Source: Paraflavitalea sp966211765
GTDB taxonomy: Bacteria; Bacteroidota; Bacteroidia; Chitinophagales; Chitinophagaceae
DNA: 64,000 bases
Direction of reading: 5' to 3'
Assembly: GCA_966211765.1 (NCBI GenBank)
Contig: CBIHOV010000006.1
Location: 1 to 64,000, forward strand
Shown here: positions 15,392 to 23,416 of the stretch, in pieces
Numbering within the stretch: the stretch's first letter is position 1
Layout: each line of letters opens with the position of its first letter
Program-made: the position numbers and the translations under genes
Notes under the pieces: generated by a model
What the model saw: the letters and a program-made list of their open reading frames with translations, nothing else
Told to the model about the DNA's origin: nothing
Database searches by the model: none

Positions 15392-16000
15392 ATGTACGGG
15401 ATGGAAGAGGCGCAAAAAAAAGATCAACTGTTTAGTACCTCAAATGAAGATGCAGCACTGGGGCATTTTGACAGGTTATATCACCAATACCACCAGGCAG
15501 TCTATGCCAATATCTATAAGATGGTAAGCCGGCAGGAGTGTGCCGAAGATATTTTACAGGAAGTATTTTTATCGCTGTGGGAAAACAGGCAGCAGCTTGA
15601 CCCGGAAAAAGTGGCCGGCTGGTTGTTTGTGGTCAGCTATAACAAGGCGGCTACTTACCTGAAAAAGCAATTAAGAGGGATCACCATTCACGTGCCGGAA
15701 GATGCGTTGCCTGATATTGCACTTGCCGAACAGCCTGATGAACAATTGTACCGGCTAAAACTTTCGGTAGTAGAAGAAGCGATCAATCATTTACCCGCCC
15801 GCAAAAAAGAAGTATTCAGGCTTTGCCGCTTCGAAGGAAGATCTTATGATGAAGTGGCGGAACTGCTGGGTATCTCAGTTCTATCTGTAAAAGACTACCT
15901 CAAACAATCTACGCGGTTTATCAGGCATTACGTAAGAAGTCATTATCCCCATTTTGAAGCAACAACGCTGACTTTGTTGCTGACTTATCTCGCTGGTTAG
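15392..16000 (+). CDS. ECF RNA polymerase sigma factor (locus I)
   Basis: 202 aa from ATG 15392 (ATG 15401 is equally possible); the TTG at 15338 is rejected because it overlaps the -7 box. Region 2 reads CAEDILQEVFLSLWENRQQL; region 4 reads KKEVFRLCRFEGRSYDEVAELLGISVLSVKDYL. It is the FecI-like type typical of Bacteroidetes TonB-receptor loci. The FecR anti-sigma gene follows after 299 bp that hold repeats R2 and R1. Expected role: transcription of the SusC/SusD genes downstream when the ligand is sensed. Confidence 0.92.
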   Translation: MYGMEEAQKKDQLFSTSNEDAALGHFDRLYHQYHQAVYANIYKMVSRQECAEDILQEVFLSLWENRQQLDPEKVAGWLFVVSYNKAATYLKKQLRGITIHVPEDALPDIALAEQPDEQLYRLKLSVVEEAINHLPARKKEVFRLCRFEGRSYDEVAELLGISVLSVKDYLKQSTRFIRHYVRSHYPHFEATTLTLLLTYLAG

Positions 16001-16013
16001 TGGAGGATTGCCT

Positions 16014-16116
16014 CCCGCTTGCTGCGGGACAAGCTCTACAGAGCAAATGAATTTGTTGATGTTCATTTCTACAAAGCTGTAGCCTCCCGCGTGGGCGGGA
16101 CAAGCTCTAAAGGGGC
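16014..16116 (+). repeat. Intergenic repeat R2, copy 2, with nested GC hairpins
   Basis: Same core as 12250-12328 (GAATTTGTTGATGTTCATTT, then CTACAAAGC), but at both ends the short hairpins are interrupted by CCTCCCGC-n-GCGGGACAAGCTCT units (16019-16038 and 16083-16107). Confidence 0.7.
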
Positions 16117-16143
16117 GAGAATACCTTTTGACAGGCTGCTTTA

Positions 16144-16199
16144 GATCGGGTGAGCCGCCCCGAAGGGTGAGCCGCCCTTCAAGGGCGACCCACCCTTCG
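16144..16199. repeat. REP-like palindrome R1, copy 2 (one and a half units)
   Basis: A partial unit (GATCGGGTGAGCCGCCCC) followed by a full unit with perfect 9-bp arms CGAAGGGTG / CACCCTTCG (16161-16169 and 16191-16199) and inner CGCCC-TTCAA-GGGCG. Confidence 0.75.
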
Positions 16200-16299
16200 A
16201 CAGACTGCCGAAGGTGATAACAATTACGTAACACGCAAAGGCATCCCCTTTTTTCAGCCCTGGAGTATTTATAGTGAGCCATTGGCCAAGCCCTATCAT

Positions 16300-17382
16300 A
16301 TGAATAAGTTCAAACAGCAAATTGAAAGCGTGTGGAAAGACACGATGACGACAGCAGAAAAGAAACAGTTCCTGGCATCTTTCCTGCAAGAAGAGTCTGT
16401 CTGGAAAGCCAGCCTTGAAAAGGCTTTCCGGCAGGATGTGGCCATGGGCCTGCAATACCTGCCGGCTGAAAGATCGGAGAAGGTATTGGCCCAATTGCAT
16501 GCGCAGATCCGGACTGCTCAGGTACCTGTACTGCCGGAAGAAAAGGGCCGGGTGGTACGCTTCACCACCATTATGAAATGGGCTGTAGCTGCTGCAGTGG
16601 TCGCTTTGTTCTTTACAGGCTATTATTTGTTTCAGCAACAGAAAGGTCCGCAGCAGGAAGCACCTACCACTGCAGTTGCATCAGACAAGCTACGATTGCA
16701 AACGAATGAAAGTGCCATCAACCGGGATATTCAGCTGGAAGATGGCTCGGTGATCACACTGGCGCCCGGAAGTTCCATACGTTATTATGAACCATTTATT
16801 GAAGCTAAGCGGGATATCAGTCTGTCGGGGCAGGCCTGGTTTGCAGTGGCTAAAGATGCCTTGAGGCCCTTTACTGTATATGCCAATGATATAGCTACCA
16901 CAGCATTGGGAACGAGGTTTATGGTGAGCACACTTATCAAAGACAAAGTGGCGATCAGGTTGTTTGAAGGGAAGGTAGTGGTGAAGTCGACGGGGAAGGA
17001 GTTAACGATGAAAGATGTATACCTGAAGCCTGGCGAGGAGTTTAGCATTGACCGGGTATTGCGCCAGTTTATGGTGAAGCGGTTCAATGAGGCTGATAAT
17101 AAGCAGGGGCCGCTGGTAGCAGGCAAAGAACTACAGAAAGAAAAAGAAGTACTTCCCCCGCTGGAATTTATACAAGCACCATTAACGGAAGTATTGTTGG
17201 CAATCGGCACGCGTTACAAAGTAAGGTTTATATACGATGAAGAAACCATCAGGAATGAGCAGGTGACAGGAAGGTTCCTGTCATCGGATTCTTTGGAAAC
17301 AGTTTTATCTATTCTGGGCACTGTTAATAGATTGTCGTTTAACAAGCACCATGAAACCATTACGGTCAGCATAACCCAATAA
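16300..17382 (+). CDS. FecR-family anti-sigma factor (locus I)
   Basis: 360 aa from ATG 16300 (the TTG at 16282 is less likely). A cytoplasmic N-terminal part (~1-90) would bind the sigma factor. One membrane helix follows (about 93-110, WAVAAAVVALFFTGYYLF), then the periplasmic FecR domain (INRDIQLEDGSVITLAPGSSIRY ... ISLSGQAWFAVAKDALRPFTVY ... TTALGTRFMVS) and a C-terminal DUF4974/STN-like domain (LEFIQAPLTEVLLAIGTRYKVRF). It passes the TonB-receptor signal to the ECF sigma. SusC follows after an 85-bp gap. Confidence 0.92.
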   Translation: MNKFKQQIESVWKDTMTTAEKKQFLASFLQEESVWKASLEKAFRQDVAMGLQYLPAERSEKVLAQLHAQIRTAQVPVLPEEKGRVVRFTTIMKWAVAAAVVALFFTGYYLFQQQKGPQQEAPTTAVASDKLRLQTNESAINRDIQLEDGSVITLAPGSSIRYYEPFIEAKRDISLSGQAWFAVAKDALRPFTVYANDIATTALGTRFMVSTLIKDKVAIRLFEGKVVVKSTGKELTMKDVYLKPGEEFSIDRVLRQFMVKRFNEADNKQGPLVAGKELQKEKEVLPPLEFIQAPLTEVLLAIGTRYKVRFIYDEETIRNEQVTGRFLSSDSLETVLSILGTVNRLSFNKHHETITVSITQ

Positions 17383-17467
17383 CAGGATATGATCACAGTG
17401 GGCCTTGTGCCGCCATGCCTTAACAGGGATGCAGGGATCTTATTGACTAAAAAAACAAACAACGGAT

Positions 17468-20400
17468 ATGATAGCACTCAACCAAACAATTATTAAATGG
17501 TGTTGGCTAAGCCTGTTGGCGATGCTTTGCAGCACCTGGGTATATGCCCAGGAAAAAGTACAGTTAAAAGGCATTGTCAGCGCTGAAAGCGGTGAAATGC
17601 TGAATGGGGTTTCTATTACGGTCAATGCCAACGATTCAAAGGACAAGCAATCGTATACTACCAATGAAAAGGGGGTGTTTACGGTGAGCGGTCTCCTCCC
17701 AAAGAGTAAATACCATTTCGTTTTTACGCATGTGGGTTATCAGGCTTATGAGGTGAAGGCGTTTGAAATAAGAGCCGGAGTGAACAATACGCTCATCGTG
17801 CGTATGAAGGAAGCTTCTTCGGGATTGAATGAAGTGGTAGTGATCGGTTATGGGTCTGTAAAGAAAAAAGATGTTACAGGCGCCATTGGTTCTTTGAAAT
17901 CTGACAAGATAGCAGAGGTAGCGGCTTCGGATGCCACTCAGGTATTGCAAGGCCGGGTGTCGGGGGTAATGGTGCAAACACTGAACTGGAAGCCGGGCAA
18001 TCCTTCGCAGGTACGGATAAGGGGTAACCGGTCTATCACGGCGGAAAACGAACCACTGTATGTAGTGGATGGAATTCCATTTGTAGATGCGATCAGCCAG
18101 ATCAGTCCCAACGATATTGAATCTATTGAGGTGCTGAAAGATGCTTCTGCTACGGCCATCTATGGTAACCGGGGCGCCAATGGGGTGATCCTCATCACTA
18201 CTAAAAAAGGGAAACAGGGTAAGACGATCGTGGAATACAACGGATATTATGGTATTCAGAAGAATCAGCCACTGCCTGAGCTGATGGATGCGGCTGCCTT
18301 TGTGGAGTATTCCCGCGAATCGCAACGCAATTCACTGGGCGGAACGTATGATCCTAAGCCCAATAAGGACCTCGACTTTAAGAACGAACAACTGGTGGCT
18401 ACACCTTATATGCTGGCGAATATGCAACGCGCCTGGGAAGGTGGTGTATATGATGCTTCCAAACTGGTAAGCACGGACTGGTTAAGTTATGGTCTGCAGG
18501 ATGGCCTTATGCAGGACCACCAGGTAAGTGTGCGTGGCGGCAGTGAACCAACGCGCTTTTTATTGAGTGCAGACTATTTTAATAACAAAGGGGTAGTAAA
18601 GGACCAGGATTATACGCGCTATTCCGTACGCATTAATGCGGAGCATAGTATTGCCAAATCTATAAAGATTGGCACGCAAACGGTGTACTCGCGTTCGCAA
18701 CAGAATGCAGGCTGGGGAGAAGTGTTTGATGGTTATGGGCTGAAGAGCTTTAACCCGTTGGCCTCTCCGTACGAAGAAGATGGCAAAACGCTGGCTTTGT
18801 TTCCCACCAATAATACGCGTACGCCTAATCCGATCACGAACTTCGGACATACTAAAAGGGTGAGGAACCAGGACCGTTTTTTAGGTAACTATTATGCGGA
18901 GGTGTCGTTCCTGCGAGACTTTAATTTCCGTACGAACCTGGGCCTTGATTACCGGGCCTTGCAAAACCTGGACTTCAATGCGGAGAATACAGCCAGTGCC
19001 GGCGGGCAGGCGCCATCTGCTGCGGGCAACAGCACGGTGCGCAAGTTTATGTATACGCTGGAGAATATATTAAGCTATAATAAAACGGTGGGGGATGGCC
19101 ATTCGTTCTATGCGACGCTGGTGCAATCGATACAGTCGGAGAAAATAGAGTCTGCGGGCATTTCCGTAAGAGAGCTGCCTTATGATGAGCAATTGTATTA
19201 CAATGTGGGCAGCGCTTTAACGATCAATGGGGTGAGCAGCGGATATTCCCGCTGGAACCTGGCTTCTTTCATGGCGCGTTTAAACTATAGTTATAAAGGA
19301 AAATACCTTGCTACGGTATCTGCCCGGAATGACGGTTCCTCGCGCCTTGCCGAAGGCCGGAAATGGGTAACCTTTCCTTCTGTGGCGCTTGCCTGGCGTT
19401 TGAAGAATGAAAATTTCCTGAAAACTTCCAATTTTATCAGTGACCTCAAGCTGCGTTTGGGATGGGGAAAGACGGGTAATTCCAGTGTCACTCCCTATAC
19501 CACCTGGGGTGAACTGGGTACGGTACGTTATGTATTTGGTGATGCGACGGCGCTGGGATTTGTGCCTTCCAAAATGATCAATCCCAATCTTACCTGGGAA
19601 ACAACGGGACAATATAACCTTGGCCTTGATTTTGGTCTGATGAGTAATCGTATAACAGGTAGCCTTGAATTTTATCTGCAGAATACCTATGATATCTTAT
19701 TGGATAGACGCCTGCCTACGGCTTCGGGTTTTGACAGGATCTTATCCAATGTTGGTAAAACAAAGAATAAGGGTGTTGAGTTGTCGTTGCATACTACCAA
19801 TGTTCGCAGCCGTGATTTTGAGTGGTCGTCTGATTGGATCTTCTCGCTCAATAAAACGGAAATTGTTGAACTGTACAATGGCAAGCAGGATGATGTAGGG
19901 GCCAACTGGTTTATTGGCAAACCGGTAGGGGTGTATTATGATCTTGGCTTCAATGGCATTTGGCAGAATACGGAGGGGGACAAAGCTGAGATGGCCAAAT
20001 TCAATGCCAATGGGTCCACTTTCAAGCCGGGTGATATCAGGCCGCTGGACCGCAATACGGATTATAAAATAGATGCCAATGACCGTTATATTATCGGTCA
20101 GGCAGATCCCAAATGGACAGGGAGCTGGGGCAATAATTTCCGGTATAAGAACTTCGATGCGTCTGTGTTTTTTATAGGCATGTTTGGTCAAACGATCAAT
20201 CATAGCCTGGATATGCGGTTTGATGGCCGGTACAACCAGCCTTCGCTGGACTACTGGACGCCTGCCAATCCCAGTAACAAGTATCCCCGTCCCTTGTTGG
20301 GTACTGCGGGTGTGAACTACCTCAGCTCGTTGAATTATTATGCCGGCGACTTTGTACGGGTAAAGAATATATCGCTGGGGTATTCACTGCCACCTGCTGT

Positions 20401-20557
20401 ATTGCAAAAAGCCTTTATGACGAAGTTCAGGGTGTATGCCAGTGTACAGAATCCCTTTGTCTTTACTGACTTTCCGGGTACTGATCCGGAAGGGGCTGCG
20501 GGATTTAATGAGCCAAGTGTAACGACTTACCTGTTGGGGGTGAATGTTACTTTTTGA
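17468..20557 (+). CDS. SusC/RagA-family TonB-linked outer membrane protein (locus I)
   Basis: 1029 aa. Signal peptide (to about WVYAQ), then directly a CarboxypepD_reg-like domain (QLKGIVSAESGEMLNGVSI), the TonB-box-like stretch LNEVVVIGYGSVKKKDVTGA, plug domain (VRIRGNRSITAENEPLYVVDG ... SIEVLKDASATAIYGNRGANGVI) and a beta-barrel ending ...YLLGVNVTF. No N-terminal STN signalling domain is present, although the gene sits behind a sigma/FecR pair. With the SusD partner it would import an oligomeric substrate across the outer membrane. SusD starts 84 bp downstream. Confidence 0.95.
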   Translation: MIALNQTIIKWCWLSLLAMLCSTWVYAQEKVQLKGIVSAESGEMLNGVSITVNANDSKDKQSYTTNEKGVFTVSGLLPKSKYHFVFTHVGYQAYEVKAFEIRAGVNNTLIVRMKEASSGLNEVVVIGYGSVKKKDVTGAIGSLKSDKIAEVAASDATQVLQGRVSGVMVQTLNWKPGNPSQVRIRGNRSITAENEPLYVVDGIPFVDAISQISPNDIESIEVLKDASATAIYGNRGANGVILITTKKGKQGKTIVEYNGYYGIQKNQPLPELMDAAAFVEYSRESQRNSLGGTYDPKPNKDLDFKNEQLVATPYMLANMQRAWEGGVYDASKLVSTDWLSYGLQDGLMQDHQVSVRGGSEPTRFLLSADYFNNKGVVKDQDYTRYSVRINAEHSIAKSIKIGTQTVYSRSQQNAGWGEVFDGYGLKSFNPLASPYEEDGKTLALFPTNNTRTPNPITNFGHTKRVRNQDRFLGNYYAEVSFLRDFNFRTNLGLDYRALQNLDFNAENTASAGGQAPSAAGNSTVRKFMYTLENILSYNKTVGDGHSFYATLVQSIQSEKIESAGISVRELPYDEQLYYNVGSALTINGVSSGYSRWNLASFMARLNYSYKGKYLATVSARNDGSSRLAEGRKWVTFPSVALAWRLKNENFLKTSNFISDLKLRLGWGKTGNSSVTPYTTWGELGTVRYVFGDATALGFVPSKMINPNLTWETTGQYNLGLDFGLMSNRITGSLEFYLQNTYDILLDRRLPTASGFDRILSNVGKTKNKGVELSLHTTNVRSRDFEWSSDWIFSLNKTEIVELYNGKQDDVGANWFIGKPVGVYYDLGFNGIWQNTEGDKAEMAKFNANGSTFKPGDIRPLDRNTDYKIDANDRYIIGQADPKWTGSWGNNFRYKNFDASVFFIGMFGQTINHSLDMRFDGRYNQPSLDYWTPANPSNKYPRPLLGTAGVNYLSSLNYYAGDFVRVKNISLGYSLPPAVLQKAFMTKFRVYASVQNPFVFTDFPGTDPEGAAGFNEPSVTTYLLGVNVTF

Positions 20558-20565
20558 GAATAGGG

Positions 20566-20600
20566 AATGCAGAATACAGAATGTAGAATACAGAATGTTG
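20566..20600 (+). repeat. Short tandem repeat between susC and susD
   Basis: Imperfect repeats of AATGCAGAATACAG / AATGTAGAATACAG within the 84-bp susC-susD gap. Similar AGAAT-type spacer repeats are common in Chitinophagaceae intergenic DNA. Too short and too adjacent to be a CRISPR array. Confidence 0.6.
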
Positions 20601-20641
20601 GGTCCAGGCTCCAGAGGAGGAAAATAAATAATAACATAATT

Positions 20642-22423
20642 ATGAAAAAGATACTTGTATACAGTGCGGCATGCCTGTTAATGCTGTCGTTTATCGGGTG
20701 TAAAAAATACCTTACGGAAAATGTAGTGTCGCAGGTCTCGTATCAGTTATACGAAACTGAAAAGGGATTGGAAGGGGCTTTGGTAGGCGCTTATAACAAT
20801 ATGCGACTGGGCCTGGCCTCGGAGCGGCTGCTTACTTTCAGTGATGCGGGTACGGACCTTTTTACGGTAGGATCGGATGGGAGTACTTCTTTTAATCAAT
20901 ACCTGGCCACTTTGTCTTCACTGGAGGGCAGGATCACTGATTTCTGGGACTATCACTACAAAGGGATCTCTATCTGTAATGTGGCCATTGCCTATCTGCC
21001 TAAAGTAGCCATGGACCAAAAGCGAAAGGCCGAAATGGAAGGGGAAGCAAAATTCCTGCGTGCCCATTACTATTTCAACCTGGTGCAGCATTATGGTAAT
21101 GTGCCATTGGTGCTGGAAGCTTATGATAAGATCAAAACTGATTTTAAACGGGCGCCGGTAAAATTAATATACGATAGTATCCTGGCGGATCTGCATGTGG
21201 CGTATGACCAATTGCCGCTGGCTGCCAAAGCGCAGGGCAGGGCGTATAAAGCTGCAGCAGCGCACCTGATGGCCAAGGTTTACCTGGCAAGGGGTAGCGC
21301 CTCCTCGGCAGAGCAAAAGGCCATACGGGGCACACAGGCCTCAGATATGGACAGTGTGATCCGCTATGCGGGTAAGATCGTGAATAAGGAATTAGGTAGT
21401 TTTTCACTGGTGACGGATTACGCGAAATTGTTTGATGTGAATAACCAGGTAAACAGTGAGGTGATCTTTTCCATCCAGTTTACCAACACGCTGCTGAACA
21501 ATGGCAGCGGCAACCAGATGCATTTGTACCATGTACCGCAGTATGATGCTATCAATACGAAGATATTGCTTCGTTCAACTGAATATGGCCGCCCTTATCG
21601 TCGTGTGCGCCCCACGCCGTATGTGTACAATGGGCTCTTTGGGGATACGCGGAAATATGACTCGCGGTTTGTCAAATCTTTTATATGGGGATATATCGCC
21701 AATAAAGCTGCTACGGGTATTGTAACTACAGCCGGTAACAGCATCAATGTAAGTGTGGGTGATACGGCGGTGTATTTTTCACCCATCTTCTATAATACGC
21801 AGGCAGAACTTGATGCGGCTACACAGGCTCATAAGCGGTTTGCTGTATTTATGCCGCTGAATGTTTATCTCCCTTTTTCCAGGAACAACTTATTCCCGGG
21901 ATTGCGCAAGCATGTGGACCCTTTGCGTCCCACCACCAATGAGACCAATGGCGGCCGGGACTGGATAGTTATGCGGTATGCAGAAACCTTGTTGATACTG
22001 GCAGAGGCTTACGGCCGTAAAGGAGAGTTTGACAATGGGATCAAATACATTAACCAGGTACGTGAACGGGCTGCCTATAAGGAAGGGGAGTTAAAGACTG
22101 CGCAATACTGGACTTTTGAAGGCGGCAGCTATGCGGACAGGACCACTACATCGGTACCACAGATGATGGTAACGGCCGCGCAGGTGAGCAATAATTTTAC
22201 GGACTTTATGCTGGACGAGCGTGGCCGTGAAATGCTGGGTGAGCTAAACCGCTGGGAGGATCTGGCACGTTGTGAAAAGCTGGTAGAAAGGGTGAAGAAA
22301 TTCAATCCTGATGCCGGCAATATCCGCGACTTCCATGTACTGCGTCCCATTCCTCAAACGCATATTGACCGGCTTGATCCCAAGGGGACGATCGAGGAAG
22401 AACAGAATAAGGGATACTATTAG
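20642..22423 (+). CDS. RagB/SusD-family surface lipoprotein (locus I)
   Basis: 593 aa from the Met at 20642, which gives a lipoprotein signal (LSFIGC, Cys20); the earlier in-frame start at 20567 lies in the tandem repeat. SusD fold: N-terminal ENVVSQVSYQLYETEKGLEGALVGAY, TPR-like helices (GEAKFLRAHYYFNLVQHYGNVPLV; YKAAAAHLMAKVYLARG) and the C-terminal SusD segment (IVMRYAETLLILAEAYGRKGEF, then FMLDERGREMLGELNRWEDLARC). It caps the SusC channel and binds substrate at the cell surface. Confidence 0.95.
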   Translation: MKKILVYSAACLLMLSFIGCKKYLTENVVSQVSYQLYETEKGLEGALVGAYNNMRLGLASERLLTFSDAGTDLFTVGSDGSTSFNQYLATLSSLEGRITDFWDYHYKGISICNVAIAYLPKVAMDQKRKAEMEGEAKFLRAHYYFNLVQHYGNVPLVLEAYDKIKTDFKRAPVKLIYDSILADLHVAYDQLPLAAKAQGRAYKAAAAHLMAKVYLARGSASSAEQKAIRGTQASDMDSVIRYAGKIVNKELGSFSLVTDYAKLFDVNNQVNSEVIFSIQFTNTLLNNGSGNQMHLYHVPQYDAINTKILLRSTEYGRPYRRVRPTPYVYNGLFGDTRKYDSRFVKSFIWGYIANKAATGIVTTAGNSINVSVGDTAVYFSPIFYNTQAELDAATQAHKRFAVFMPLNVYLPFSRNNLFPGLRKHVDPLRPTTNETNGGRDWIVMRYAETLLILAEAYGRKGEFDNGIKYINQVRERAAYKEGELKTAQYWTFEGGSYADRTTTSVPQMMVTAAQVSNNFTDFMLDERGREMLGELNRWEDLARCEKLVERVKKFNPDAGNIRDFHVLRPIPQTHIDRLDPKGTIEEEQNKGYY

Positions 22424-22485
22424 GAGTTAGCTTTTAGTTGTTAGGGGCCATATTTTACTATCATTCATCAAAAACGATCACTATT

Positions 22486-23349
22486 ATGTATAAGCAAGTA
22501 TTACCTTTTGTGCTCTTTCAGTTCATCATGATCTCTTTGTCTTTCTCACAGCAGGTTGATCCGCATTTTGAAAAGGTCAATAAAGCATTTATGCAACCGG
22601 GGTCCTCTGTGGTACTGGTGGCTGCGCACCGGGGCGCTCACCTGGAAGCCCCGGAAAATTCCATGCCGGCTTTCCGTACAGCTATAGAGTTGGGTATTGA
22701 TATTATAGAGCTGGATGTTCGTTGTACAAAGGATGGCAAATTGGTGCTGATGCACGACAGAACGGTAGACCGCACCACCAATGGCAGGGGACCAGTAGAT
22801 AGCTTCACTTTTGAGGAGATACGCAAGCTGAAGCTGAAATTCAATGGGAAAATTACTGAGGAGCAAATACCTACGCTGGAAGAAGCGTTGCTACTGGCCA
22901 AAGGTAAGATATTGGTAGACCTGGACATTAAGACGGCCGCCTGTATCAATGCAATTATGGAGACTGTAGAGAAGACGCAAACGGCCGATAATTGCTTTTT
23001 CTTTTTGGGCGCGCCCCAGCATGTAAAAGCCATTAAAGCGAAAAACTCCGCCTTCAGAACGCTGCTCAGAACGCATCGTGCGACACAGGTTGATTCTGCT
23101 CTTGCAATGGTAAAAACAGAAGCAGTGCATATAGACCCTTCACATTATACGGCTGCTGTTGTGCATACGATCAAAACGCATGGTGGCCGGATATGGATCA
23201 ATGCGCTGGGGGAAGTGGACGAAAAAGTGGTTGCTGGTAATGTGGCTGCTTTTGAAGAAGTGCTGAATTTAGGCGCCAACATTATCCAGACAGACCAGCC
23301 AGCTAAATTGAAAGCTTATTTAATAAAGACGAACAGGTATCATAAGTAA
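22486..23349 (+). CDS. Secreted glycerophosphodiester phosphodiesterase family protein
   Basis: 287 aa from the Met at 22486 with a signal peptide (cleavage near SFSQQ). GDPD TIM-barrel hallmarks are complete: HRG (His48, Arg49), PEN (Glu57, Asn58), IELDV (Glu75, Asp77) and LMHD (His90). Family members hydrolyse glycerophosphodiesters to glycerol-3-phosphate and an alcohol. It follows SusD by 62 bp and is the only enzyme in locus I, so the natural reading is that SusC/SusD brings in the glycerophosphodiester or polymer that it cleaves in the periplasm. Confidence 0.9.
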   Translation: MYKQVLPFVLFQFIMISLSFSQQVDPHFEKVNKAFMQPGSSVVLVAAHRGAHLEAPENSMPAFRTAIELGIDIIELDVRCTKDGKLVLMHDRTVDRTTNGRGPVDSFTFEEIRKLKLKFNGKITEEQIPTLEEALLLAKGKILVDLDIKTAACINAIMETVEKTQTADNCFFFLGAPQHVKAIKAKNSAFRTLLRTHRATQVDSALAMVKTEAVHIDPSHYTAAVVHTIKTHGGRIWINALGEVDEKVVAGNVAAFEEVLNLGANIIQTDQPAKLKAYLIKTNRYHK

Positions 23350-23373
23350 AGGATATAAAGTTGAGCAGTTCCG

Positions 23374-23412
23374 GCCAGGGTGAGCCGCCCTTCAAGGGCG
23401 ACCCACCCTGGC
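23374..23412. repeat. REP-like palindrome R1, copy 3
   Basis: Perfect 9-bp arms GCCAGGGTG / CACCCTGGC enclosing GCCGCCC-TTCAA-GGGCGAC. It lies between the converging ends of the GDPD gene and the antiporter gene, where it may also act as a transcript-end hairpin; there is no strong T run. Confidence 0.8.
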
Positions 23413-23416
23413 AATT

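Larger units (their letters stand above)
16001..16299. other. Sigma-FecR gap filled with repeats
   Basis: 299 bp with no gene: R2 copy 2 (16014-16116), R1 copy 2 (16144-16199) and about 100 bp of leader. Such a long repeat-filled gap inside a sigma/anti-sigma pair is unusual; the other two loci have 69 and 175 bp. Confidence 0.7.

Noticed and set aside
20566..20600. AGAAT-type tandem repeat as a CRISPR fragment
   Set aside because: The units are contiguous with no spacers and no cas gene is present.
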